Made by a program: the position numbers and the translations under genes. Shown here one piece after another: positions 1-5,276 of a stretch of DNA of 10,688 bases (its first letter is position 1; the number at the start of each line of letters is the position of its first letter). The stretch is from CAYTOJ01 sp964439415 (lineage in GTDB: Bacteria; Pseudomonadota; Alphaproteobacteria; Rickettsiales; CAZAGG01): assembly GCA_964439415.1 (NCBI GenBank), contig CAYTOJ010000066.1:1-10688 (forward strand). Reading direction: 5' to 3'. The notes beneath the pieces are model-generated. The model was not told the origin of the DNA and did no database searches. It was given only the letters and a program-made list of their open reading frames with translations.

Positions 1-576
1 CTGAAGCCCTGCCACCTGTGCCTTTACCAGCGTTACCTGCATTATGCCGTGGCGGTTGTTGGGCTTTCACTCTGCGAAGCGGTGTTCGATCGCCCCAGGC
101 TTAAAACTATGCTGACAGTTATGGTACTAGCAGCTTATCTTATACCGGGTTATCTGCTGCGGCAGGGGGTGGATGAAGCCTGGACTTACCTTACTATTCT
201 ACTGACTGCAAATTTCGGTATACTCTTATTCCGGCTGCTGAAGCACTCCAGGCATAGCCTGCTGATAACCGTATCCCGCATTGCTGGCCTTATTATACTT
301 TGCAACATGGGCACAGCTTTTTACCATGCGGGGGTTGAGCATAAATTCTGGCATGGTCCCAGTTCCTGCACTGCTGATACTCTGGATCCAGCCGCCAGCC
401 TTGATGACATAAAACAACACATACTGAAAGCGGCGGTGATACCGTGTGATGTTCCGGCGATTCGCATACTTGGGCTTTCCTTGTCCGAGCTTAACCTGCT
501 TCTATGTATCGGATTGTTCGTAGCGCTATACACACGCATTAAAATGGAGAAGGCTGGAAATGAGACTTCCGGGTGA
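1..576 (+). CDS. dsbB: DsbB-like disulfide bond formation protein, 5' end missing
   Basis: This is an inner-membrane quinone reductase that would reoxidise a periplasmic DsbA-type thiol oxidase and pass electrons to ubiquinone. The reading frame is open from base 1, so the true start lies upstream of the window. The first visible residues are LKPCHLCLYQR, the CxxC-plus-QR signature of DsbB. The second redox pair is seen as GPSSC (about residue 123 of the fragment) and IPCD (about 149), followed by LGLSLSELN and a last membrane helix, as in the family. Between the CxxC helix and the helix before the second pair there are two extra hydrophobic stretches (about residues 36-54 and 62-78), so the protein looks larger than the usual four-helix DsbB. 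It overlaps the next gene, coq7, by 17 bp, which suggests translational coupling. Family membership is firm; exact partner is inferred. Confidence 0.85.
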   Translation: MKPCHLCLYQRYLHYAVAVVGLSLCEAVFDRPRLKTMLTVMVLAAYLIPGYLLRQGVDEAWTYLTILLTANFGILLFRLLKHSRHSLLITVSRIAGLIILCNMGTAFYHAGVEHKFWHGPSSCTADTLDPAASLDDIKQHILKAAVIPCDVPAIRILGLSLSELNLLLCIGLFVALYTRIKMEKAGNETSG

Positions 577-1090
577 TTTAGAGGGGGCGAGGCTGCTGGA
601 GCGTATAATTCGCGTGGATCATGCCGGTGAATTCGGTGCTAAGCGCATATACGAAGGGCAGATGGCCTTTGTGCGGGATGAGGACTCAAAACAGGTTATT
701 CACGGGATGTACACCCAGGAACTGGAGCATCTTCAGGAGTTTGAACGGTTATTGCAGCAGAGACAAGTAAAACCAACCGCATTAATGCCATTATGGAATG
801 TGGCAGGTTTTGCTTTGGGTGCTATAACCGCCATTCTAGGCAAGGAAACCGCCATGGCTTGCACGGCAGCGGTTGAAGAGGTGATAGATGAACATTATGG
901 CAATCAACTGGCGTTACTTCCTGAGAATTCAGAACTAAAGCCTGTAATAGAGAAATTCCGCGCTGATGAAGTGCATCACCGTGATATAGCACTGGAGAGA
1001 CAGGCCGAGCAAGCACCTTTCTACCCGGCCATCACTGCTATTATCAAAAAGGCATCCAGAACCGCCATATGGCTTTCTGAACGTATATAA
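560..1090 (+). CDS. coq7: Coq7, demethoxyubiquinone hydroxylase
   Basis: This di-iron monooxygenase hydroxylates demethoxyubiquinone, the penultimate step of ubiquinone biosynthesis, at the membrane surface. The 176 residues fit the family. The ferritin-like ligand set is visible: VDHAGEFGA with E24, ELEH with E54 and H57, EEVIDEHYG with E106, and EVHH with E137 and H140, that is, two ExxH motifs plus the extra glutamates. The ATG at 560 is preceded by a good ribosome binding site (GGAGAAGG at 546-553) lying inside the end of the DsbB-like gene. Co-transcription with dsbB is sensible, because DsbB delivers electrons to the ubiquinone that Coq7 helps make. Coq7 rather than UbiF-type hydroxylases is typical of many Alphaproteobacteria and of mitochondria. 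Its TAA is immediately followed, with no spacer, by the stop codon of the convergent mscL. Confidence 0.95.
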   Translation: MRLPGDLEGARLLERIIRVDHAGEFGAKRIYEGQMAFVRDEDSKQVIHGMYTQELEHLQEFERLLQQRQVKPTALMPLWNVAGFALGAITAILGKETAMACTAAVEEVIDEHYGNQLALLPENSELKPVIEKFRADEVHHRDIALERQAEQAPFYPAITAIIKKASRTAIWLSERI

Positions 1091-1504
1091 CTATTTGCTT
1101 TTCAGAATATCACGGATTTCTTTCAGCAAAACCTCGCTGGCAGTTGGCGCTACTGGAGCAGCTTCTTCTTTTTTCTTAAAGCGGTTAACCTGCTTTACCA
1201 ATACGAATATTGCCGCTGATACAATCAGGAAATTGACTATGGTATTAATAAAAACACCAAGGCTGAGTACTGGAATTCCGGCATCCTTAGCGGCTTTTAG
1301 AGTATCCATTGCAGGCGCATCAGGTTTCAGCGGTATAAATATATTACTGAAATCCAGGCCGCCCGTGAGCACACCAATCACCGGCATGATAACATCAGCC
1401 ACCAGTGAATTGACAACCCCGGTGAAAGCCGCACCGATGATAATACCCACGGCCAGATCAATTACATTGCCGCGTGATATAAACTCTTTAAATTCCTTCA
1501 GCAT
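1091..1504 (-). CDS. mscL: Large-conductance mechanosensitive channel MscL
   Basis: MscL is a homopentameric inner-membrane channel that opens under membrane tension and releases solutes during hypo-osmotic shock. The 137-residue length is normal. The N-terminal amphipathic helix MLKEFKEFISRGNVIDLAVG leads into TM1 (about residues 15-44, glycine-rich pore-lining segment with GAAFTGVVNSLVADVIMP). A periplasmic loop follows, then TM2 (about 79-104), a basic patch (RFKKKEE) and a C-terminal cytoplasmic helix (about 121-136). The start is supported by AGGAG 5 bases upstream of the ATG. An inverted repeat overlaps this ribosome binding site. The gene converges on coq7 with abutting stop codons, so neither has its own terminator between them. 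It diverges from ybeY across 61 bp. Confidence 0.97.
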   Translation of the reverse strand: MLKEFKEFISRGNVIDLAVGIIIGAAFTGVVNSLVADVIMPVIGVLTGGLDFSNIFIPLKPDAPAMDTLKAAKDAGIPVLSLGVFINTIVNFLIVSAAIFVLVKQVNRFKKKEEAAPVAPTASEVLLKEIRDILKSK

Positions 1505-1510
1505 AAATCT

Positions 1511-1535
1511 CCTGTTTGTGTATAAAAAAAACAGG
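1511..1535 (-). promoter_or_regulatory. Inverted repeat overlapping the mscL ribosome binding site
   Basis: CCTGTTT (1511-1517) and AAACAGG (1529-1535) form a perfect 7-bp inverted repeat with an 11-base A/T-rich loop. In the mscL transcript the 3' arm includes the AGG of the Shine-Dalgarno sequence, so folding would partly hide it. A regulatory role holds only if transcription starts upstream of the arm; no clear promoter was identified. The 61-bp mscL-ybeY spacer must also hold the divergent promoters. A TAATAT at 1536-1541 is a possible -10 for ybeY but lacks a convincing -35. Confidence 0.35.
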
Positions 1536-1565
1536 TAATATATCTTTTCATCGTATTAGCAAATC

Positions 1566-2138
1566 ATGTTCAATGTTATTGTGAATTTCAGGTTTAACCG
1601 TGGGCTTAAGAAAGCGTATCCACAAGTTGAGCGCAAATTTCTCAGCGAGGTTTGCAAAACCGCTGTAATTACTGGTTATCAATCTGATTCGTATACTGGA
1701 AATGAAAGTTATGCTAAAAATCTTGAAATTTGCGTGCTTTTCTGCGATGATGGAAAGATTAGGTTACTTAACCAACAATACAGGGGTAAGGATTATAGTA
1801 CTAACGTCCTCTCTTTCCCTAACAGGGATGACAGCTTAGAACCAAATATGGACGATGACCCTGAACATTTAAACTATCTTTATCTTGGCGATATAGCCAT
1901 ATCACTACCCACAGTAGAGAGGGAAGCCACAGCAGAGGGCAAAACCATGCAGAATCACCTGGCGCATATGCTGGTGCATGGAACGCTGCATTTAATGGGG
2001 TATGATCACGAAAATAATAATGAGGCGGAAATTATGGAAAATCTGGAGATTAACATCCTCTCCCGCTTTGCCATTCCTGATCCATATGCTTTGCGTGGCG
2101 CGGCCACATCTGTTCAACCAACTAACCGGATTATATGA
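1566..2138 (+). CDS. ybeY: YbeY endoribonuclease / rRNA maturation factor
   Basis: YbeY is a zinc metalloprotein needed for 16S rRNA 3' maturation and 70S ribosome quality control. The diagnostic motif HGTLHLMGYDH is present, with H138, H142 and H148 as the zinc ligands, and TNVLSFPN (residues 79-86) and YLGDIAIS (106-113) match the family core. The protein is 190 residues; a long C-terminal extension contains IMENLEINILSRF, which resembles rickettsial YbeY as I recall it. The ATG at 1566 has no evident Shine-Dalgarno sequence, so the exact start is less certain than the identity. The gene overlaps the next CDS by 4 bp (ATGA). A ybeY-corC order is widespread in Proteobacteria. Confidence 0.95.
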   Translation: MFNVIVNFRFNRGLKKAYPQVERKFLSEVCKTAVITGYQSDSYTGNESYAKNLEICVLFCDDGKIRLLNQQYRGKDYSTNVLSFPNRDDSLEPNMDDDPEHLNYLYLGDIAISLPTVEREATAEGKTMQNHLAHMLVHGTLHLMGYDHENNNEAEIMENLEINILSRFAIPDPYALRGAATSVQPTNRII

Positions 2139-3118
2139 GTATCCAGCCCAGCTATAACCTGCAATCTAAAGATTCCACCAGCACCAATATCATCCCAATG
2201 AGGCAGGCCGCATTGGATAGCCAGAAAAACAGCCAGATTGACCGCGTTGAGCCACGCAGAAACGGTGATTTTTTTAAAAATATACGCACCTGGATAGCAT
2301 CCACTTTAGGGCTGAAAAATAACGATGGAAACCTGCGCGAAACGCTGGAGCAACTGGCGGAAGAGAGCGAATCAGCAGAACTGGTGGTAACTGCCGAAGG
2401 TAAAAGCATGTTGCACAACATACTTTCCTTCTTTGAGCTGAAAGTATCGGACATAATGGTTCCGCGGGTGAATATCATCGCGGTTGAGGAGAAGATCGGG
2501 CTGGATGAACTGAAAAGGGTAATCCGCGAGAATGAACATACCCGTATGCCGGTCTACCGCAATAATATGGATGAGATTGTCGGCTTTATTCATATCAAGG
2601 ATTTAATCCGCTATACAGAATCAGATGCCGATTTCAGCTTACAGAATTTTGTGCGTGAGATTGTAGTTGTTCCAGCCTCCATGCGGGTGCTGGATCTGCT
2701 GGTTAAAATGCGCCTCTCCGGTGTGCATATCGCGGTAGTGGTGGATGAATTCGGCGGCACTGACGGCCTGGTGACGCTGGAGGACATTTTTGAGGAAATC
2801 GTAGGCGACATTCAGGATGAACACGATGAACTGGAAGAAAATCAGAAGATAATAAAAATCGCGGACAATCTGTTTGAGGCGGATGCCAGACTGGAGATGG
2901 AAAACCTGGAAAAGTTCCTGGGCTTCACCCTGGATGAGCAGGAAGATGAACGCGAGTATGACACCGTTGGCGGGTTTATTTTTGAGCTGCTTGGTCGCGT
3001 TCCCGCCGTGGGGGAAGTTATAGAAGCCCCGCATAACATTAATTTCGAGATTCTGGATGCTGACTCCCGGCGCATCCTTCGTGTGCGCATGACACTGAAA
3101 GAACACCAGGACGCTTAG
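2135..3118 (+). CDS. corC: CorC/TlyC-type CBS-domain protein
   Basis: This is a CBS-pair protein of the CorC/TlyC (HlyC) group, linked by family annotation to magnesium/cobalt efflux, with the molecular role not settled. Its 327 residues begin with a low-complexity, polar segment (about 1-75). A CBS pair follows: CBS1 about 103-160 with VSDIMVPRVNIIAV and TRMPVYRNNMDEIVGFIHIKD, and CBS2 about 170-228 with VHIAVVVDEFGGTDGLVTLED. The C-terminal CorC_HlyC (transporter-associated) domain spans about 240-322 (EYDTVGGFIFELLGRVP). No N-terminal DUF21 membrane domain is present, so this is the short, soluble form. Translational coupling to ybeY is indicated by the ATGA overlap. In many relatives the next gene is lnt, but here the assembly gap begins 21 bases after the stop. 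Older annotations call such proteins hemolysin; nothing here supports that. Confidence 0.9.
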   Translation: MSIQPSYNLQSKDSTSTNIIPMRQAALDSQKNSQIDRVEPRRNGDFFKNIRTWIASTLGLKNNDGNLRETLEQLAEESESAELVVTAEGKSMLHNILSFFELKVSDIMVPRVNIIAVEEKIGLDELKRVIRENEHTRMPVYRNNMDEIVGFIHIKDLIRYTESDADFSLQNFVREIVVVPASMRVLDLLVKMRLSGVHIAVVVDEFGGTDGLVTLEDIFEEIVGDIQDEHDELEENQKIIKIADNLFEADARLEMENLEKFLGFTLDEQEDEREYDTVGGFIFELLGRVPAVGEVIEAPHNINFEILDADSRRILRVRMTLKEHQDA

Positions 3119-3139
3119 AGCATGGTTATGGCTTAGATA

Positions 3140-3239
3140 NNNNNNNNNNNNNNNNNNNNNNNNNNNNNNNNNNNNNNNNNNNNNNNNNNNNNNNNNNNNN
3201 NNNNNNNNNNNNNNNNNNNNNNNNNNNNNNNNNNNNNNN
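3140..3239. other. Assembly gap of 100 N
   Basis: Exactly 100 consecutive N bases, the conventional placeholder for a scaffold gap of unknown length. The order and distance of corC and fdx across it are therefore not established by sequence. Whatever follows corC, and whatever lies downstream of fdx, is hidden. Confidence 0.99.
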
Positions 3240-3242
3240 ATA

Positions 3243-3581
3243 CTATTTCTTATCCACCATCATGTTGCGGGTGGCTTGAGGCAGGGTAAGGGTAAGCCCG
3301 TCCAGCTTATCACTTATTATAATCTGGCAACCGAGGCGAGAGGTAGGAGTAAGGGCGAATGCCAGGTCAAGCATGTCTTCCTCTGATTCGCTGGCAGTCT
3401 CCAGCATATCGAAATATTTTTTATCAACTATAACGTGGCAGGTGGAGCAGGCTAGTGAGCCCTCACATGCGCCTTCCAGTGATATATTATTACGGTGCGC
3501 CACTTCCAGCACTGAAAGCCCGTTTGGTGCTTCCACTTCAGTCCGCGCCCCATCATTCGATATAAAGATTATTTTTGCCAT
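3243..3581 (-). CDS. fdx: Adrenodoxin-type [2Fe-2S] ferredoxin (ISC system)
   Basis: This small electron carrier supplies electrons for iron-sulfur cluster assembly by the ISC machinery. The 112 residues show the classical four-cysteine cluster ligand set: C39, C45 and C48 in GACEGSLACSTCHVIV, and C85 in RLGCQI, giving the Cx5Cx2C...C spacing of the adrenodoxin/Fdx group. An acidic patch with SESEEDMLDLA precedes the last cysteine, as in family members that dock basic partners. The start at 3581 has only a weak ribosome binding site but gives the correct N-terminus (MAKIIFIS). It lies 22 bp after an unrecognised 92-residue gene on the same strand. The usual upstream partners hscB/hscA are not adjacent. 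The stop lies 3 bases inside the contig edge after the N gap. Confidence 0.95.
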   Translation of the reverse strand: MAKIIFISNDGARTEVEAPNGLSVLEVAHRNNISLEGACEGSLACSTCHVIVDKKYFDMLETASESEEDMLDLAFALTPTSRLGCQIIISDKLDGLTLTLPQATRNMMVDKK

Positions 3582-3603
3582 AGCAGCTTAATAGCGTGTA
3601 GTG

Positions 3604-3882
3604 CTACCATTTCAAGTCGATAATTTTTTCATGGTTGAAGCCGTATTCTCTGGTTATGCGTTCTTTAACTTCGTCATCAGGCTCACCCTGGCCGAATGCC
3701 AGTATCATGCCATATTCAGCCAGGTTGACATCCCCCTTTGCTGTATCCTCCCGCAACTGCTTTAACTTAATGGCCTTAGCGGCAAGATAGAAAAAGTAAT
3801 GATTTCCATCTACGCCCTCGCTCCTGATAAGGGAGATAAGCAGAGATTCATCAATAACAGAATTTTCCTTAGCGTCATCCAT
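3604..3882 (-). CDS. Unrecognised 92-residue acidic protein upstream of fdx
   Basis: I do not recognise this protein. It is 92 residues, predominantly helix-forming, with no signal peptide, membrane segment or cysteine cluster. Notable stretches are NHYFFYLAAKAIKLKQLRED in the first half and LAEYGMILAFGQGEPDDEVKERI in the second, and it ends in DLKW. The reading frame uses codons like its neighbours, and it sits in line with fdx (22-bp spacer) and 37 bp downstream of another small gene on the same strand. Coding status is therefore likely. Position suggests a link to Fe-S assembly, but it lacks the sequence features of IscX, and no function is assigned. Confidence 0.7.
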   Translation of the reverse strand: MDDAKENSVIDESLLISLIRSEGVDGNHYFFYLAAKAIKLKQLREDTAKGDVNLAEYGMILAFGQGEPDDEVKERITREYGFNHEKIIDLKW

Positions 3883-3919
3883 AAGGACTAATATGACGTA
3901 TTGCAGTCAAATTTCAAAA

Positions 3920-4360
3920 CTAAAAAGTGTGGTTTAAGGCTGGCTGGTGTGATATTCCGCGCAGGTTGTTAATGGCCTTGCCTACTACTTCAAAGGCTTT
4001 ATCAGGCATATTTTCAATGTGATGCATTACATCAATAAGTTTTCTGGCTGCATCCGGTGAAAATCTGTATAATCCCACCAGGCCGGTTAGCGTTACCGCC
4101 ATGTCCATGGCAAAATCGAGCGCCGCATCCTTAGCGTGGATTTTACCCTCATGATCCTTCTTATACTCGGAACCACCTACGAGATCGAGCAGGCTGTGAA
4201 CGGATTTTCTGAAAAAAGCCAGGGAGTCGCCAATAACAGGAACTCTAAATAAAGCGTTTGTTAGCAACAGCGTACCAACGCCCACAGTGAATATGCGCTT
4301 GACAGTTGGGTAAACCGGAATCGGTTCTTTATAGTCCATCTTCTGCGATGAATTCGACAT
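3920..4360 (-). CDS. Unrecognised 146-residue putative membrane protein
   Basis: I do not recognise the family. The 146 residues have a hydrophobic stretch at about 22-41 (IFTVGVGTLLLTNALF) and a second, weaker one at about 84-99 (MDMAVTLTGLVGLYRF). They are separated by a charged segment (GGSEYKKDHEGKIHAKD) and followed by a helical tail. There are no cysteines or obvious catalytic motifs. The ATG at 4360 is well supported by AGGGG 5-6 bases upstream, and a perfect TATAAT lies a further 20 bases up. It is probably the first gene of a minus-strand unit with the 92-residue gene and fdx. Confidence 0.7.
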   Translation of the reverse strand: MSNSSQKMDYKEPIPVYPTVKRIFTVGVGTLLLTNALFRVPVIGDSLAFFRKSVHSLLDLVGGSEYKKDHEGKIHAKDAALDFAMDMAVTLTGLVGLYRFSPDAARKLIDVMHHIENMPDKAFEVVGKAINNLRGISHQPALNHTF

Positions 4361-4390
4361 ATACCCCTATCATCTCAAGAGTGTGGTTGA

Positions 4391-4396
4391 ATTATA
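4391..4396 (-). promoter_or_regulatory. Possible -10 box for the 146-residue gene unit
   Basis: On the minus strand this reads TATAAT, a perfect sigma-70-type -10 hexamer, 30 bases before the ATG at 4360. The region where a -35 should lie is A-rich (TACAAAA nearby) and poorly matching. The placement fits a start site near 4384 and a leader of about 25 bases containing the AGGGG ribosome binding site. It is a motif match only. Confidence 0.4.
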
Positions 4397-4425
4397 GCAT
4401 TTCAGGGGTGTTTTTTTTGTATATC

Positions 4426-4489
4426 GGGGGCTGCCGCCCCCACGCTCTGCGCTTCCCCCGCCGCGCCGGCGCGCTCTCCTTCGGTCGCA
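4426..4489. repeat. GC-rich palindromic island
   Basis: A stretch of about 64 bases is strikingly GC-rich against AT-rich flanks. It opens with a hairpin of six G-C pairs and a 4-base loop (GGGGGC-TGCC-GCCCCC, 4426-4441) and contains a 12-bp perfect palindrome CGCGCCGGCGCG (4462-4473). There is no T-tract right after it on the plus strand; on the minus strand the hairpin is followed a few bases later by eight A, not T. It looks like an inserted dispersed repeat or remnant rather than a terminator. A second copy is not present in the window. Confidence 0.5.
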
Positions 4490-4694
4490 AGAAAACGTCA
4501 CTCTTGATACGCGAGGAGTACATATCACCAGTTGTTCAGCCTATTAAGATAATACTCCCGATTTGTGTAACTTTTATGAAATTCAAATTTAAAAAATCCT
4601 TCTGAGTGCCTGTAGCGATTTCGTCAGTGCGTGGCAAAAAGGGTTGCATTTGGGACTTATAACGAATTGATAATAAAGCCATAACGTAAGTTTA
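4490..4694. other. Intergenic stretch with no gene seen
   Basis: This AT-rich stretch of about 200 bases between the GC-rich island and the toxin remnant shows no convincing ORF, tRNA-like fold or repeat. Short open frames that cross it have no family resemblance, and the longest is driven by translation of the GC-rich palindromes. Confidence 0.5.
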
Positions 4695-4886
4695 TTAGTC
4701 AAGAAGGGTTTGTAATTTTGCTATTACCTCATCCATTACATATTCAGGTACTCTTTCGGAAAAATTTCCATTTCTGGCGGCAATGTCTAGGGCACGAGGC
4801 TGATTGCAAAGGATAATCCCCTGCGCATTTGCCACCGCGCCAGAGAGCGTCACGGCGAACCCCTGATTTTTGGCGTGATTTCCCCC
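4695..4886 (-). pseudogene. PemK/MazF-type toxin remnant (C-terminal half)
   Basis: Reading the minus strand from 4886 to the TAA at 4695-4697 gives 63 residues that match the C-terminal half of PemK/MazF-type mRNA interferases. They run from GGNHAKNQGFAVTLSG through GIILCNQPRALDIAARNG to ERVPEYVMDEVIAKLQTLLD. Plasmid PemK has the same order: GGNFARYAGFAV, CDQPRTIDMKARGG, RVPETIMNEVLGRL. Immediately upstream in frame is a TGA (4887-4889), and the N-terminal half with its catalytic-site beta strands is absent. An in-frame ATG at 4919 would give only 10 codons before that stop. No PemI/MazE antitoxin is seen beside it. The natural reading is a dead, 5'-deleted toxin gene. The family call is by recalled resemblance, not by search. 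Confidence 0.8.
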
Positions 4887-4954
4887 TCAGGGTTGTTCAG
4901 TGCTTGAAACATAATTCATAGTGTTTTAAAGTTTATTCTCTATAAGTTGTATGC

Positions 4955-4960
4955 TTGACT
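4955..4960 (+). promoter_or_regulatory. -35-like hexamer upstream of rpsU
   Basis: TTGACT is a near-consensus -35 about 70 bases before rpsU. At 16-18 bases downstream the sequence is only A-rich (CAAAAA) and not a good -10, so this is a weak promoter candidate. The AT-rich 4911-5010 interval is where the rpsU-sucD promoter must lie if there is one. Confidence 0.25.
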
Positions 4961-5011
4961 TTTAAATATTTGCGCTTCAAAAAGCAGGCTGAATTGTTTG
5001 TAATATGGAAC

Positions 5012-5022
5012 TGGGAAGGGGG
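5012..5022 (+). promoter_or_regulatory. Strong Shine-Dalgarno tract deciding the rpsU start
   Basis: The tract TGGGAAGGGGG precedes the CTG codon at 5031 by 8 bases and is much stronger than the ribosome binding sites of the neighbouring genes. An out-of-frame ATG at 5005 lies before the tract and would give a 12-codon peptide, so it is unlikely to be used. The tract is complementary to a pyrimidine stretch (5253-5261) after the rpsU stop codon, over 9 consecutive bases. Confidence 0.6.
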
Positions 5023-5030
5023 TTTTTAAC

Positions 5031-5234
5031 CTGGTTAGTGTAAACGTACGTGATAATAATGTGGATCAAGCCTTGCGCGCATTGAAAAAGAAAATGCAGC
5101 GGGAGGGGATATACCGCGAAATGAAGCTGAGGCGTCATTACGAAAAGCCGTCCGAAAAGCGGGTGCGTGAAATGGCTGAAGCTGTGCGCAGGCAGCGCAA
5201 GCTGGAGCGTAAGCGAGTAGAACGCGAGGAGTAA
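5031..5234 (+). CDS. rpsU: Ribosomal protein bS21, apparent CTG start
   Basis: bS21 is a small basic protein of the 30S platform that helps mRNA binding in initiation. The 67 codons read (L/M)VSVNVRDNNVDQALRALKK, then the basic tail with MKLRRHYEKPSEKRVRE and repeated RKLERKR, a clear match to alphaproteobacterial S21, which begin M-V-x-V-x-V-R-D-N-N. At that exact place the frame has CTG (5031-5033). The frame is open upstream only to a TAA at 5001-5003 and contains no ATG, GTG or TTG before the V of NNVDQ. A strong purine tract GGGAAGGGGG (5013-5022) sits 8 bases upstream of the CTG, at Shine-Dalgarno distance. CTG initiation is therefore the best reading; an assembly error is the main alternative. 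It is followed 42 bp later by sucD. Confidence 0.9.
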   Translation: MVSVNVRDNNVDQALRALKKKMQREGIYREMKLRRHYEKPSEKRVREMAEAVRRQRKLERKRVEREE

Positions 5235-5276
5235 TAATAAATAAAAAACAGTCCCTTCCCAATAATAGGAGCCTAA

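Noticed and set aside
2639..3106. Long antisense open frame within the CBS-protein gene
   Set aside because: The sense strand encodes an unmistakable CBS pair and CorC_HlyC domain; the antisense frame has no recognisable features.
3119..3139. Start of lnt after corC
   Set aside because: lnt often follows corC, but only 21 bases remain before the gap and they contain an early stop in the ATG frame, so nothing supports a gene call.
4411..4418. T8 tract as a terminator
   Set aside because: No GC-rich stem precedes it on the plus strand, and no plus-strand gene ends nearby. It lies upstream of the minus-strand promoter candidate.
4306..4605. Plus-strand open frame of 99 codons
   Set aside because: It overlaps the well-supported start of the 146-residue gene and passes through the GC-rich palindromes, giving an R/G/P-rich composition with no family resemblance and no ribosome binding site.
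5005..5043. Tiny leader ORF (ATG at 5005, 12 codons) before rpsU
   Set aside because: It has no ribosome binding site of its own and includes the rpsU Shine-Dalgarno tract within its codons. It overlaps the rpsU start by 13 bases, and nothing in the peptide suggests an attenuator.
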